DNA of 64,000 nucleotides from Pseudoxanthomonas sp. PXM03 (GTDB lineage: Bacteria > Pseudomonadota > Gammaproteobacteria > Xanthomonadales > Xanthomonadaceae), in the NCBI RefSeq assembly GCF_014852005.1, contig NZ_JACVAU010000001.1, positions 1,634,001 through 1,698,000 on the forward strand, written 5' to 3'. Under the pieces are notes generated by a model. It made no database searches. It was given only the letters and a program-made list of their open reading frames with translations, and had not been told where the DNA came from. Shown here piece after piece: positions 54,719-64,000 of this stretch (the first letter of the stretch is position 1; every line of letters starts with the position of its first letter). Position numbers and translations under genes: made by a program.

Positions 54719-54916
54719 GGCGGGCTCCGGATTGCAGTTCGTTTGAGCCGTACCACGCAGCAATCGTGCCAACATGTGTTATGAGGCGTTCGTCACGTTT
54801 ATCCCGGGCATCGAATCCTTCACAAGCATGAATGTGACGCGATGCGTCCAGTTCTGCCACAGCAACGTGTGGGCATTGGGTCACAATGCCCCTGAGCCCC
54901 CTGCCACGGAGACGCC

Positions 54917-55210
54917 ATGACCGGTGACCAGCCTTCCCTCGACCTGCATCACGACCCGGCCGCCCGCCGCTTTGCCGCTCGGCTGGACGGACGGGAGGCC
55001 GAACTGCTGTATTCGCTGCGCGATGGCCGCATGGTGATCGACCATACCGGCGTGCCCGACGCCATCGGCGGGCGCGGCGTCGCCGCTGCCCTGGTCAAGG
55101 CCGCGCTGGACCATGCGCGATCGCAGGGTTGGCGTGTCGTGCCCGCGTGCTCGTACTCCGCCGCATACGTTCAGCGGCATCCCGAGTACGCCGATCTGGT
55201 GGATGCCTGA
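54917..55210 (+). CDS. GNAT-like N-acetyltransferase (YjdJ/COG2388 type)
   Basis: A 97-residue minimal GNAT protein: LDLHHDPAARRF, EAELLYSLRDGRMVIDHTGVP shortened to LLYSLRDGRMVIDHTGVP, the acetyl-CoA loop GGRGVAAALV, and the terminal PACSYSAAYVQRHPEY with the family's conserved Cys. The family acetylates unknown small targets. It is a single gene with its own ribosome site. Confidence 0.82.
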   Translation: MTGDQPSLDLHHDPAARRFAARLDGREAELLYSLRDGRMVIDHTGVPDAIGGRGVAAALVKAALDHARSQGWRVVPACSYSAAYVQRHPEYADLVDA

Positions 55211-55278
55211 TGTATCTGGAGGAAGGCAATGGCGCGGCCTAGAATGACGGCCATCACACACCCGGAAGGAGCCCGAAC

Positions 55279-56124
55279 GTGTCCCCCAGCATTTCCCCAC
55301 CCCCCTTCCTTCGGACCGCCTTGCTGTTGATGGCGGTCCTGGCCTTGTCCGCCTGCAAGCGCGAGGCCGCGGTGCCGCCCACCGCCGCCGGTGATGCCGC
55401 CCCGCCTGGCGCGGCGCCCGCTGACGCGCCTGCCCCGCCGGTCGAGCTGAAGGATGTCATCGAAAGTACGGACCGCTATGTGGTGGGAATCAGTTATCCG
55501 GCCTCGGTCAACCGGTATCCGGGCCTGGCGAAGGCACTGTCGGACTATGCGACGGCGGAACGCGCCGAACTGATGGAAGCGGTGGAGGCCTTCGGCAACG
55601 ACAAGCCCACCGCACCGTACGAGTTGTCGCTGGCGTTCGAGCAGGTGGTGGATACGCCGCAGATCGTGGCAGTCGCTGCGGACGGCAGCCGTTATACCGG
55701 GGGCGCACATGGTCAGCCGCTGATCGCGCGCTTCGTCTGGCTGCCGCAGCAGGACACGCGGCTGACGGCGGCGGCGCTGGTGCCGGGTCCTGCAGGATGG
55801 CGTGCCATCAGCGACTACGTGCGGGAGCAGCTGCACACGGCGGTGGTGACCCGGGCCGATGAGGACGAACTGGCGCCGACGGATCGGGCCGCGCTGATCA
55901 AGAGCACCGCGCGGATGATCGACGAAGGCACCGAGCCAGACGCCGGCAATTTCAGTGAATTCGTACCCGTGCTGGACGCTGCGGGCCGCATCACGGCGCT
56001 GCGTTTCGTCTTCCCTCCTTACCAGGTGGGCCCTTACGCGGACGGTACCCAGGCGGTCGATGTGCCGGCCGCCGTGCTGCTGCCGCACGTGGCACCTGAG
56101 TACGCGGGGCTGTTCGCCCGCTGA
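55279..56124 (+). CDS. Lipoprotein with DUF4163/DUF3298 domains
   Basis: A 281-residue lipoprotein, lipobox Cys26 (AVLALSAC), then an Ala/Pro-rich linker. Residues 60-140 fit DUF4163 (VVGISYPASVNRYPGLAKAL) and residues 150-270 fit DUF3298 (YTGGAHGQP, FSEFVPVLDAAGRITALRFVFPPYQVGPYADG shortened to LRFVFPPYQVGPYADG). These proteins sit in the envelope; function is unknown. Start GTG 55279 has AAGGAG upstream. Confidence 0.83.
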   Translation: MSPSISPPPFLRTALLLMAVLALSACKREAAVPPTAAGDAAPPGAAPADAPAPPVELKDVIESTDRYVVGISYPASVNRYPGLAKALSDYATAERAELMEAVEAFGNDKPTAPYELSLAFEQVVDTPQIVAVAADGSRYTGGAHGQPLIARFVWLPQQDTRLTAAALVPGPAGWRAISDYVREQLHTAVVTRADEDELAPTDRAALIKSTARMIDEGTEPDAGNFSEFVPVLDAAGRITALRFVFPPYQVGPYADGTQAVDVPAAVLLPHVAPEYAGLFAR

Positions 56125-56130
56125 TGCCGC

Positions 56131-57249
56131 ATGCCACATCACCGCTTCCAGCGCAGGATCACGGACCTGTTGGCCGAAGCGGATGTGCTGATCGGAGGGG
56201 ACCGGCCGTGGGACCTGCAGGTGCACGATGCGCGCTTCCATGCGCGCGTGCTGGGGCAGGGGTCGCTGGGCCTGGGTGAAAGCTACATGGAGGGCTGGTG
56301 GGACACGGCCTCGCTGGATGGCCTGCTGTTCCGGCTGCTGGCGGCCCGCCTGGACGAACGCGTGCACCGGGCAGGCGAGGTCTTCGATGCGCTGCGTGCG
56401 CGCCTGACCAACCTGCAATCGCCACGCCGCAGTCGCGAAGTCGGGCGACGCCACTACGATCTGGGCAACGATCTGTACCGCGCGATGCTGGGCCGCCGAC
56501 TGGTCTACAGCTGCGGCTATTGGCGTGGGGCGAAGGACCTGGATGCTGCCCAGGAAGCCAAGCTGGATCTTGTCTGCCGCAAGCTCCGCCTGCAGCCAGG
56601 CATGCGCGTGCTCGACATCGGCTGCGGTTGGGGCGAAGCGCTGAAGTTCGCGGCCGAGCGTTACGGCGCAAGCGGCGTCGGCATCACCATTTCCCGCGAA
56701 CAGGCGGAGTACGCCACCGCACTCTGCGCGGGGTTGCCGATCGAGATCCGGCTGCAGGACTACCGGGAGGTGGACGAGTCGTTCGACGCCGCGTTCTCGC
56801 TGGGCATGTTCGAACATGTCGGCGTGAAGAACTACGCCGGCTATTTCGATGTGGTGCGCCGTTGCCTGCCGGCGGAAGGCCTGTTCCTGCTGCATACCAT
56901 CGGCGGAATCCGGTCGGTCAACCGCACCGATCCCTGGATAGCGCGCTATATCTTCCCCAATTCGATGTTGCCATCCGCGCTGCAGATCACGCAGGCCATC
57001 GAAGGGCGCTTCGTACTGGAGGATTGGCACAACTTCGGAACGGACTACGACCGCACACTGCAGGCGTGGCGTGAGAACGTCGAGTCGGCGTGGGATGCAC
57101 TGGATGCGCGCTACGACGAGCGCTTCCGGCGGATGTGGCGGTTCTATCTTGCAGTGTCGATGGCCACCTTCCGCAGTCGCCGGTCCCAGCTCTGGCAGGT
57201 CGTGCTGTCACCGCGCGGCGTCCCCGGAGGCTACCTGGCGCCAAGATGA
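56131..57249 (+). CDS. cfa: Cyclopropane-fatty-acyl-phospholipid synthase
   Basis: A 372-residue protein. The N-terminal about 110 residues bind the membrane (GLGESYMEGWWD), and the C-terminal catalytic domain contains YDLGNDLYRAML, SAM motif VLDIGCGWGEA at about 160-170, SLGMFEHVGVKNY and FPNSMLPSALQI, all family signatures. It adds a methylene bridge from SAM to unsaturated phospholipid acyl chains. Its start lies 6 bases after the lipoprotein stop, so the two may be co-transcribed. A bidirectional stem follows the stop. Confidence 0.93.
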   Translation: MPHHRFQRRITDLLAEADVLIGGDRPWDLQVHDARFHARVLGQGSLGLGESYMEGWWDTASLDGLLFRLLAARLDERVHRAGEVFDALRARLTNLQSPRRSREVGRRHYDLGNDLYRAMLGRRLVYSCGYWRGAKDLDAAQEAKLDLVCRKLRLQPGMRVLDIGCGWGEALKFAAERYGASGVGITISREQAEYATALCAGLPIEIRLQDYREVDESFDAAFSLGMFEHVGVKNYAGYFDVVRRCLPAEGLFLLHTIGGIRSVNRTDPWIARYIFPNSMLPSALQITQAIEGRFVLEDWHNFGTDYDRTLQAWRENVESAWDALDARYDERFRRMWRFYLAVSMATFRSRRSQLWQVVLSPRGVPGGYLAPR

Positions 57250-57263
57250 AGCGCTGGAACGGA

Positions 57264-57287
57264 AAGAGCAGGCCGGGGCCTGCTCTT
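57264..57287. terminator. Bidirectional terminator-like stem between cfa and the PilH gene
   Basis: AAGAGCAGGCC and GGCCTGCTCTT pair over 11 bases around a 2-base loop, 14 bases after the cfa stop. It faces the convergent response regulator gene and can serve both directions. Confidence 0.65.
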
Positions 57288-57313
57288 CGCATGTCGGTGG
57301 ATGTCCTGCCGGT

Positions 57314-57706
57314 TCAGGCGGAGGGAGGCGACGGCAGCTCGCGGGCGTTGAAGATGCGCTCGATCACCTCGGCCAGTTCGTCTTCCGAGAACGGCTTGGT
57401 CAGGTAGGCCTTGGCGCCCTGGCGCAGGCCCCACATGCGGTCGGTGTCCTGGTCCTTGGTGGTCACCAGGATGACGGGGATGTGCTTGGTCGTGGCTTCG
57501 CGGCTGAGCGTGCGCGTGGCCTGGAACCCGTTGAGGTTGGGCATCACCACGTCCATCAGGACCATGTCCGGGAGCTCGCGCTTGGCGACTTCCACGCCGG
57601 CCGCGCCGTCCTCAGCGGTGATGGATTCGTGCCCCAGCTTCTCGACGATGCGCTGGATGCCCAGCAGTTGCGACGGTGAATCGTCGACGATCAGAATTTT
57701 TGCCAT
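57314..57706 (-). CDS. pilH: Twitching motility response regulator PilH (CheY-like)
   Basis: A 130-residue single receiver domain: ILIVDDSPSQ with the acidic pair, phospho-acceptor D52 in VLMDVVMP, TTKDQDTDRMWG and AYLTKPFSEDEL with the conserved Lys. The SPSQLLGIQRIVEKLGHE segment and overall sequence are those of PilH in the type IV pilus chemosensory pathway. No pilG/I/J genes are near, so it is a separate gene here. Start ATG 57706. Confidence 0.82.
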   Translation of the reverse strand: MAKILIVDDSPSQLLGIQRIVEKLGHESITAEDGAAGVEVAKRELPDMVLMDVVMPNLNGFQATRTLSREATTKHIPVILVTTKDQDTDRMWGLRQGAKAYLTKPFSEDELAEVIERIFNARELPSPPSA

Positions 57707-57810
57707 GGAGTTCCCCAGATTGTCCCCGCCGTCGATTGTAGAGCGTGTTCGAGACAAGACAAATGGGGAACGCGGCCAGCAGATGACGCCCGTCGTGCCG
57801 CCACTGCCGT

Positions 57811-58806
<996 letters not shown>

Positions 58807-58827
58807 CGTCGTTGTGTCCCTATCGTC

Positions 58828-59124
58828 TCAAAGGATGTCCTGGTACAGATCGCACCACGTCGGATTCACATCCTCGATCAGTTGGATTTTCCACATCCGC
58901 TTCCAGGCTTTCAGTGCCTTTTCGCGCAGGATCGCAGATTCCATCTGCGCGTGGACCTCATACCAGACCAAAGTATGGATGCCATGGCGTCGGGTGAAGC
59001 CATCGACCTGATCATGCTTGTGCTGCCAGATGCGTGTTGGAAGGTCGGACGTTACACCGACGTAGAGGGTGCCTCGTGGTTGGCTGGACAGCAGGTAGAC
59101 GCAGGGAATCCGTTCCCGTGGCAT
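58828..59124 (-). CDS. GIY-YIG nuclease family protein (UPF0213-like)
   Basis: A 98-residue stand-alone GIY-YIG domain: VYLLSSQPRGTLYVGVT (GIY...YIG in altered form), SDLPTRIWQHKHDQVDGFTRRH shortened to SDLPTRIWQHKHDQ, and REKALKAWKRMWKIQLIE. Residues match the UPF0213 group common in bacteria, often found beside repeats. Its function in them is not settled. It sits immediately before a triple repeat array. Confidence 0.85.
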   Translation of the reverse strand: MPRERIPCVYLLSSQPRGTLYVGVTSDLPTRIWQHKHDQVDGFTRRHGIHTLVWYEVHAQMESAILREKALKAWKRMWKIQLIEDVNPTWCDLYQDIL

Positions 59125-59177
59125 GCGGGCTCTCCTTTGCCTGTCCTTGGTTTCGTCAGTGGACTATAGACCGACCC

Positions 59178-59526
59178 CGTCATTCCAGCGAACGCTGGAA
59201 TCCATTGGCCGTGAGTGTCGTGGTGAATGCCGCAAGAGCAAGATGGGTCCCAGCGTTCGCTGGGACGACGGAGGGGGAGTGCTGGCGCGTGATCCGCCCG
59301 AAGCCGTCATTCCAGCGAAAGCTGGAATCCATTGGCCGTGAGTGCCGTGGTGATCGCCGCAAGAGCAAGATGGGTCCCAGCCTTCGCTGGGACGACGGAG
59401 GGGAGTGCTGGCATGTGATCCGCCCGATCCCGTCATTCCAGCGAACGCTGGAATCCATTGGTCGTGAGCGCCGTGGTGGTCGCCGCAAGAGCAAGATCGG
59501 TCCCGGCGTTCGCTGGGACGACGGAG
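59178..59526. repeat. Three tandem copies of a 126-127-bp palindromic intergenic repeat
   Basis: Units begin at about 59178, 59305 and 59431 with CGTCATTCCAGCGAA, contain GGAATCCATTGG, then a variable middle (GCCGCAAGAGCAAGAT) and end in CCAGCGTTCGCTGGGACGAC. Each unit can fold into two hairpins. Period is 127 then 126 bases. A single diverged copy occurs at 43476-43583. Together with the preceding gap this covers the 409 bases between the GIY-YIG and LOG genes; nothing else is seen there. Confidence 0.9.
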
Positions 59527-59533
59527 ACGCAGC

Positions 59534-60127
59534 TCAGCGCAACGACTTCCGCCGCTTCTCATCCATCCATTTGTCCGCCTGCGCCGGGGTATAGGCGCGC
59601 ATCCAGGCGACCATCGCATCGAGGTCGTCGCCATGCCAGAGGTCGTTGCGCTGCTCAGGGTGCAGGAAGCGCTCCTCCACCATGCGGTCGATCATGCCCA
59701 TCAGCGGGGTGTAGAAACCCTCGACATCAAGAAAGGCGCAGGGCTTGTTGCCGATGCCGAGCTGGCGCCAGGTCAGCATCTCGAACATCTCGTCCAGTGT
59801 GCCGAAGCCGCCGGGCAGCGCGACGAAAGCATCGGACAGGTCGAACATGCGCTTCTTGCGTTCATGCATGTTGGCGACCACTTCCAGCCGGGTGACGCCC
59901 TTGTGCGCGACTTCCCAGCCCACCAGCTGCTCGGGGATCACGCCGATGACGTCACCGCCAGCGGCGAGCACCGCGTCGGCGACGATGCCCATCAGGCCGA
60001 CGTTGCCGCCGCCGTAGACCAGCTGCAGGCCTTCCTTCGCGATGCGGTCGCCCAAAGCGATGGCGCGTTCGGTGTAGGCGGGCTTGTTGCCGGCGTTGGA
60101 GCCGCAGTAGACGCAGATCGATTTCAT
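59534..60127 (-). CDS. LOG family protein (TIGR00730)
   Basis: A 197-residue Rossmann-type protein: ICVYCGSNAG, LVYGGGNVGLMG, MHERKKRMFDLSDAFVALPGGFGTLDE with the PGGxGTxxE motif (middle part cut here), and EMLTWRQLG. Members cleave the ribose phosphate from nucleotide monophosphates, known as cytokinin-activating LOG in plants; the bacterial role is less clear. Start ATG 60127. It is separated by a terminator from the lpd gene. Confidence 0.9.
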   Translation of the reverse strand: MKSICVYCGSNAGNKPAYTERAIALGDRIAKEGLQLVYGGGNVGLMGIVADAVLAAGGDVIGVIPEQLVGWEVAHKGVTRLEVVANMHERKKRMFDLSDAFVALPGGFGTLDEMFEMLTWRQLGIGNKPCAFLDVEGFYTPLMGMIDRMVEERFLHPEQRNDLWHGDDLDAMVAWMRAYTPAQADKWMDEKRRKSLR

Positions 60128-60159
60128 TGCAGGGGTTCCGGAGGTGATCAACAAAGACG

Positions 60160-60193
60160 TGGAAAACGCAAAACGCCGGACCATGATCCGGCG
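60160..60193 (-). terminator. Rho-independent terminator of the sucAB-lpd transcript
   Basis: On the minus strand CGCCGGA and TCCGGCG pair around a 6-base loop and are followed by a T-rich run (TTTTGCGTTTTCC). It lies about 45 bases past the lpd stop and should end the transcript before the LOG gene. Confidence 0.75.
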
Positions 60194-60236
60194 TCTGCGT
60201 GCGATGCGTGCGGGAACGTTGTCGCGTTCCCCCGGC

Positions 60237-61673
60237 TCAGTTCGCCTTGTGGATGGCGCGCTTGTCCACCGCCATGGCCGCATCGTGGATCGCTTCGGAC
60301 AGGGTGGGGTGCGCGTGGCAGATGCGGGCCAGGTCGTCGGCGGAGCCGTTGAACTCCATCGTGATGACGCCTTCGTGCACCAGTTCCGATACGCCCACGC
60401 CGACCAGGTGCAGGCCGAGGATGCGGTCGGTCTCGGCATGCGCCAGCACCTTCACGAAGCCGGCCGGCTCGCCCATGGCAACGGCGCGTGCGATCGCCGC
60501 GAACGGGAAGCTGCCCGCCTTGTACGGGATGCCTTCGTCCTTGAGCTGCTTCTCGGTCTTGCCGACCCATGCGATTTCCGGCTCGGTGTAGATGACCCAC
60601 GGCACGGTGTCGAGATTGACGTGGCCGGGAAGGCCGGCGATCAGCTCGGCCACCGCGATGCCTTCCTCGAAGCCCTTGTGCGCCAGCATCGGGCCACGCA
60701 CGCAGTCGCCGACGGCCCACACACCATCCACGCCGGTGTGGCAGTGGTCGTCCACTTCGATCTGGCCGCGCTCGTTGAGCTTCACGCCGGTACCGTCGGC
60801 CAGCAGGCCCTTGCTGGCGGCCTTGCGGCCGACCGCGACCAGCAGCTTGTCGACCGTCAGGGTCTTCTCGCCTTCTGCATCGGCGTAGGTGACCACGACT
60901 TCCTTCTTCTTGCCCTTGCCGGTGACTTCGGTCTTGCTGACCTTGGCACCCAGGCGGATGTCCAGGCCCTGCTTCTTGAATTCCTTGGCGGCGGTCTTGG
61001 CCACTTCCGCGTCGGCGGCGGCCAGGAAGTCGGGCAGGGCTTCAAGGATCACGACCTCGGCGCCCAGGCGCTTCCACACGCTGCCCAGTTCCAGGCCGAT
61101 CACGCCGGCGCCGATCACGGCCAGGCGCTTCGGCACTTCGGTGAAGTCCAGCGCGCCGACGTTGTCGACGATGGTCTCGTTGTCGAACTTGGCGAACGGC
61201 AGTTCGATGGAATCCGAACCGGCGGCGATGATGACGTTGGTGCCCTTCAGCTCGACTTCGCTGCCATCGTGCTGCTTCACCTTGACCACGTTGCCGGGCT
61301 GCAGCTGGCCGAAGCCGTAGTACGGGGTGATCTTGTTCGCCTTGAACAGCATCGCGATGCCGCCGGTGAACTGCTTCACGATCTTGTCCTTGCGGCCGAC
61401 CATCGCCTCGACGTCGATCTTCGCGTCCTTGAAGCTGATGCCGTGGTCGCCGAACAGGTGGCCCATGTTCCAGAACTGGCGCGAGGAGTCCAGCAGTGCC
61501 TTGGAGGGCACGCAGCCCACGCGCAGGCAGGTGCCGCCCAGCGCGGGCTTGCCGTCCTTGCCCAGCGCGGCGTCGATGCACGCGACCTTCATGCCCAGCT
61601 GCGCGGCACGGATGGCGGCGTGATAGCCGGCAGGACCGGCACCGATGACGACGACGTCGAATTGTTCAGCCAT
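60237..61673 (-). CDS. lpdA: Dihydrolipoyl dehydrogenase (E3)
   Basis: A 478-residue flavoenzyme: FAD motif VVVIGAGPAGYHAA, redox-active disulfide C49-LRVG-C54 in GGTCLRVGCVPSK, NAD motif VIGAGVIGLELGSV, and the C-terminal HAHPTLSE containing the catalytic His-Glu pair. It reoxidises lipoyl groups of 2-oxoacid dehydrogenases. Third gene of a sucA-sucB-lpd set on the minus strand; a 185-bp gap with two hairpins lies between it and sucB. Confidence 0.95.
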   Translation of the reverse strand: MAEQFDVVVIGAGPAGYHAAIRAAQLGMKVACIDAALGKDGKPALGGTCLRVGCVPSKALLDSSRQFWNMGHLFGDHGISFKDAKIDVEAMVGRKDKIVKQFTGGIAMLFKANKITPYYGFGQLQPGNVVKVKQHDGSEVELKGTNVIIAAGSDSIELPFAKFDNETIVDNVGALDFTEVPKRLAVIGAGVIGLELGSVWKRLGAEVVILEALPDFLAAADAEVAKTAAKEFKKQGLDIRLGAKVSKTEVTGKGKKKEVVVTYADAEGEKTLTVDKLLVAVGRKAASKGLLADGTGVKLNERGQIEVDDHCHTGVDGVWAVGDCVRGPMLAHKGFEEGIAVAELIAGLPGHVNLDTVPWVIYTEPEIAWVGKTEKQLKDEGIPYKAGSFPFAAIARAVAMGEPAGFVKVLAHAETDRILGLHLVGVGVSELVHEGVITMEFNGSADDLARICHAHPTLSEAIHDAAMAVDKRAIHKAN

Positions 61674-61694
61674 TTCAGTGTCCTTTGCCTTTTC

Positions 61695-61849
61695 CCTTCT
61701 CCCCTCGGGAGAAGGTGCCCGAAGGGCGGATGAGGGGCGATGGAGTGGGAGACTCCAAATCAGAGGTGGGGCTGCCGCGTTCTATCGCGAGGCCAGAGGG
61801 TGTGTCTCCGTTGCCCCTCTCCCCAACCCCTCTCCCGCAGGGAGAGGGG
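61695..61849. repeat. Two C-rich intergenic hairpins between sucB and lpd
   Basis: First, CCTTCTCCC/GGGAGAAGG (61695-61715, 3-base loop). Second, CCCCTCTCCC/GGGAGAGGGG (61827-61849, 3-base loop). Both resemble widely scattered Xanthomonadaceae intergenic elements. They lie inside the sucB-lpd gap and could weaken or uncouple expression of the two genes. Confidence 0.7.
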
Positions 61850-61858
61850 CTCGGTGCA

Positions 61859-63088
61859 TCACATGCCGAGCAGCATGCGGTGCGGGTTTTCCAGCTGGTT
61901 CTTGATGTCCACCAGGAACAGCACCGCGTCCTTGCCGTCGATGATGCGGTGGTCGTAGCTCAGCGCGATGTACATCATCGGCGCGGCGATGACCTGGCCG
62001 TTCTCGACGATGGCGCGGTCCTTGATGGCGTGCATGCCCAGGATGGCGCTCTGCGGCGGGTTGACGATGGGCGTGGACATCAGCGAGCCGAAGGTGCCGC
62101 CGTTGGTGATCGTGAAGGTGCCACCCTGCAGGTCTTCCAGGCCCAGCTTGCCGTCGCGCGCCTTCTTGGCGTACTCGGCGATGCCCTTCTCGATGTCGCC
62201 GAAGCCCATGCGCTCGACATTGCGCAGCACCGGCGTGACCAGGCCCTTCTCGGTGGAGACGGCGATCGAGATGTCGGCATAGCCGTGGTAGATGATGTCG
62301 CTGCCATCGACCGAGGCGTTGACCACCGGGTGGCGCTGCAGCGCGTTGGCGGCGGCCTTGGCGAAGAAGCTCATGAAGCCGAGCTTGATGCCGTTGGCCT
62401 TCACGAAGTCGTCCTGCAGCTCCTTGCGCATCTCCATGACCTTGGCCAGGTTGACTTCGTTGAACGAGGTCAGCATGGCGATGGAGTTCTTGGACTGCAT
62501 CAGGCGCTCGGCGATGCGCGTGCGGATGCGGGTCATCGGCACGCGCTCTTCCGGACGCGCGCCGCCACTGACGCCGGCGGTCTTGCCGCTGGCGTAGTTG
62601 ATGAGGTCTTCCTTGGTCACGGCGCCCTTGCGGCCGGTGCCTTCGACGTTGGCCGGGTCGATGCCCTGGGTGACGGCGGTGAAGCGCGCGCCCGGGGGCA
62701 GGCCGTCGGTGCCGGCGGCAGCGGCGGCCGGCTTGGTGCTGGACGGCGCGGCAGCGTCGGCCTTGGCGGCCTCGGCCTTCGGCTGCACTTCCTGCGCACC
62801 GGCGGCGGGCTTCTTCTCTTCGGCGGCAGCGGGCGCGGCGGCAGCCACGGCACCTTCTTCGATGATGGCCAGCAACTGCTGGCTGGTCACCGTGTCGCCT
62901 TCCTTGAACTTGATTTCCTTCAGCACGCCATCGACGGGCGAGGGCACTTCCAGCACGACCTTGTCGGTTTCCAGGTCCATCAGGTTCTCGTCGCGCTTGA
63001 CCGCGTCGCCCACCTTCTTGTGCCAGGCGGCGATGGTGGCATCGGAGACGGACTCGGGCAGAACCGGAACTTTGACTTCAGTGGCCAT
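61859..63088 (-). CDS. sucB: Dihydrolipoyllysine-residue succinyltransferase (E2 of 2-oxoglutarate dehydrogenase)
   Basis: A 409-residue protein: N-terminal lipoyl domain with lipoyl-Lys43 ([10 protein letters not shown]), an Ala/Lys/Pro-rich linker, a peripheral-subunit-binding domain ([17 protein letters not shown]) and a C-terminal catalytic domain with [15 protein letters not shown] (catalytic His). It transfers succinyl groups to CoA in the TCA cycle. It lies 43 bases downstream of the sucA stop. Confidence 0.95.
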   Translation of the reverse strand: MATEVKVPVLPESVSDATIAAWHKKVGDAVKRDENLMDLETDKVVLEVPSPVDGVLKEIKFKEGDTVTSQQLLAIIEEGAVAAAAPAAAEEKKPAAGAQEVQPKAEAAKADAAAPSSTKPAAAAAGTDGLPPGARFTAVTQGIDPANVEGTGRKGAVTKEDLINYASGKTAGVSGGARPEERVPMTRIRTRIAERLMQSKNSIAMLTSFNEVNLAKVMEMRKELQDDFVKANGIKLGFMSFFAKAAANALQRHPVVNASVDGSDIIYHGYADISIAVSTEKGLVTPVLRNVERMGFGDIEKGIAEYAKKARDGKLGLEDLQGGTFTITNGGTFGSLMSTPIVNPPQSAILGMHAIKDRAIVENGQVIAAPMMYIALSYDHRIIDGKDAVLFLVDIKNQLENPHRMLLGM

Positions 63089-63131
63089 GGGATGGGACGT
63101 CCTGGTGGTGTTGTTCTAGGAATCTTGGGGT

Positions 63132-64000
63132 TTATTCGGCAACGTTGTCGTTGCCGAGCTTGTTGACCAGCGCATCGGCGACCAGCTTCAGCTGTTCCTC
63201 GACGTGCTCGGCGAAATGGCCGGCGGCGGGCGAGGGCGAACGCGGACGGCCCGCGTAATGCAGCGATTGCTTGTCGGACAGGCAGGCCTGCAGGTGATGC
63301 TTGATCTGGTACCACGCACCCTGGTTCTGCGGCTCTTCCTGGCACCAGACCACTTCGGTGGCCTTGCCGTAGCGCTTGAGTTCGGCAGCCAGCTGCTCAC
63401 GCGGGAACGGGTAGAGCTGCTCGATGCGCAGGATGGCGACGTCGTCCTGACCGCGCTTCTGCTGGTCTTCCACCAGGTCGTAGTAGACCTTGCCCGAGCA
63501 GGCCACGACGCGCTTGACCTTCTTGGCATCGGCGCCGGCGTCGGGGATCAGATGCTGGAATTCGCCATTGGCCAGTTCGTCCAGGGTGGACACGGCCAGC
63601 TTGTGGCGCAGCAGCGACTTCGGCGTCATCACCACCAGCGGCTTGCGGGTGGTCATGCGCATCTGGCGGCGCAGCATGTGGTAGCACTGGGCGGGCGTGG
63701 TCGGCACGCAGACCAGCATGTTCTCCAGCGCGCACAGCTGCAGGAAGCGCTCCAGGCGTGCGGAGCTGTGCTCCGGGCCCTGGCCTTCGTAACCATGCGG
63801 CAGCAGCAGGGTCAGCCCGCTGATGCGGCCCCACTTGGCTTCGCCAGCGGCGATGAACTGGTCGATCACCACCTGCGCACCATTGGCGAAGTCGCCGAAC
63901 TGCGCTTCCCAGATGCACAGCGTGTTGGGATCCGTGGTCGAGAAGCCGTACTCGAACGCCATCACCGCTTCCTCGCTGAGCAGCGAGTCGATGACGGTCG
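63132..64000 (-). CDS. sucA: 2-oxoglutarate dehydrogenase E1, C-terminal part (5' end outside window)
   Basis: The frame is open at the right edge and ends at 63132, giving about the last 289 residues of the E1 component. Seen: VMAFEYGFSTTDPNTLCIWEAQFGDFANGAQVVIDQF shortened to WEAQFGDFANGAQVVID, LLLPHGYEGQGPEHSSARLE, MRMTTRKPLVVMTPKSLLRH shortened, and WCQEEPQNQGAW. It uses thiamine diphosphate to decarboxylate 2-oxoglutarate. It starts the sucA-sucB-lpd set. Confidence 0.95.
   Translation of the reverse strand, partial: TVIDSLLSEEAVMAFEYGFSTTDPNTLCIWEAQFGDFANGAQVVIDQFIAAGEAKWGRISGLTLLLPHGYEGQGPEHSSARLERFLQLCALENMLVCVPTTPAQCYHMLRRQMRMTTRKPLVVMTPKSLLRHKLAVSTLDELANGEFQHLIPDAGADAKKVKRVVACSGKVYYDLVEDQQKRGQDDVAILRIEQLYPFPREQLAAELKRYGKATEVVWCQEEPQNQGAWYQIKHHLQACLSDKQSLHYAGRPRSPSPAAGHFAEHVEEQLKLVADALVNKLGNDNVAE

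Noticed and set aside
59178..59526. CRISPR array
   Set aside because: Units are about 126 bases and similar along their whole length, with only three copies, internal hairpins and no short repeat/unique spacer pattern or cas genes.

Overview
The window is chromosomal DNA from a high-GC gammaproteobacterium, most likely a member of the Xanthomonadaceae (Pseudoxanthomonas/Stenotrophomonas/Lysobacter type). Three things point there: strongly GC-biased third codon positions, the gene repertoire (DUF6164, DUF6151, YaeQ, PilH-type regulator, Ig/fn3-repeat autotransporter, a sucA-sucB-lpd cluster), and several families of intergenic inverted repeats of the kind seen in this family. Genus is inference. 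No tRNA, rRNA, CRISPR array, integrase or transposase was seen.

Layout. 0-9.7 kb: an esterase cut by the left edge, two translationally coupled methyltransferases, OsmC and AraC-type genes, a DUF1579 protein, another methyltransferase, an M14-like metallopeptidase, small zinc/cysteine proteins and a MarR-GNAT fusion with a palindrome at its start. 9.9-18 kb: an orphan histidine kinase and a 2185-residue autotransporter. 18-24.7 kb: M13 and M24 peptidases, ThpR, a TPR protein and thioredoxin 2.

24.7-27.5 kb is the most interesting part. It is a stretch of visibly lower GC carrying a GNAT acetyltransferase, a tetrapyrrole-methylase-fold enzyme that closely resembles the split borosin alpha-N-methyltransferases (SonM/OphMA-like), and a 92-residue peptide with a helical leader, a short hydrophobic core and an acidic tail (SonA-like). 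I read this as a split borosin RiPP locus, making a backbone N-methylated peptide. The right edge of the low-GC stretch falls inside a diguanylate cyclase gene, whose 3' half has host-like composition.

27.7-43 kb: two convergent diguanylate cyclases, RidA, two HI0933-type flavoproteins, a serine hydrolase, FKBP, trhO-selO, a GST, a luciferase-like monooxygenase, a carboxylesterase and yaeQ. 43-49.4 kb: a cold shock gene with a long leader and clear terminator, dbpA, a barnase/barstar-like pair, a YbaY-type lipoprotein, and a ZIP transporter broken by a frameshift at a G7 tract. 49.4-57.3 kb: a secreted M14 peptidase divergent from a POT peptide transporter, a rhomboid protease, a histone H1-like protein and cyclopropane fatty acid synthase. 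57.3-64 kb: PilH, an AcuI-type reductase, a GIY-YIG protein, three tandem palindromic repeats, a LOG-family protein, and lpd, sucB and the 3' end of sucA on the minus strand.

The wider theme is ordinary chromosome rich in secreted peptidases and peptide uptake, interrupted by one short accessory segment that holds the probable RiPP locus.
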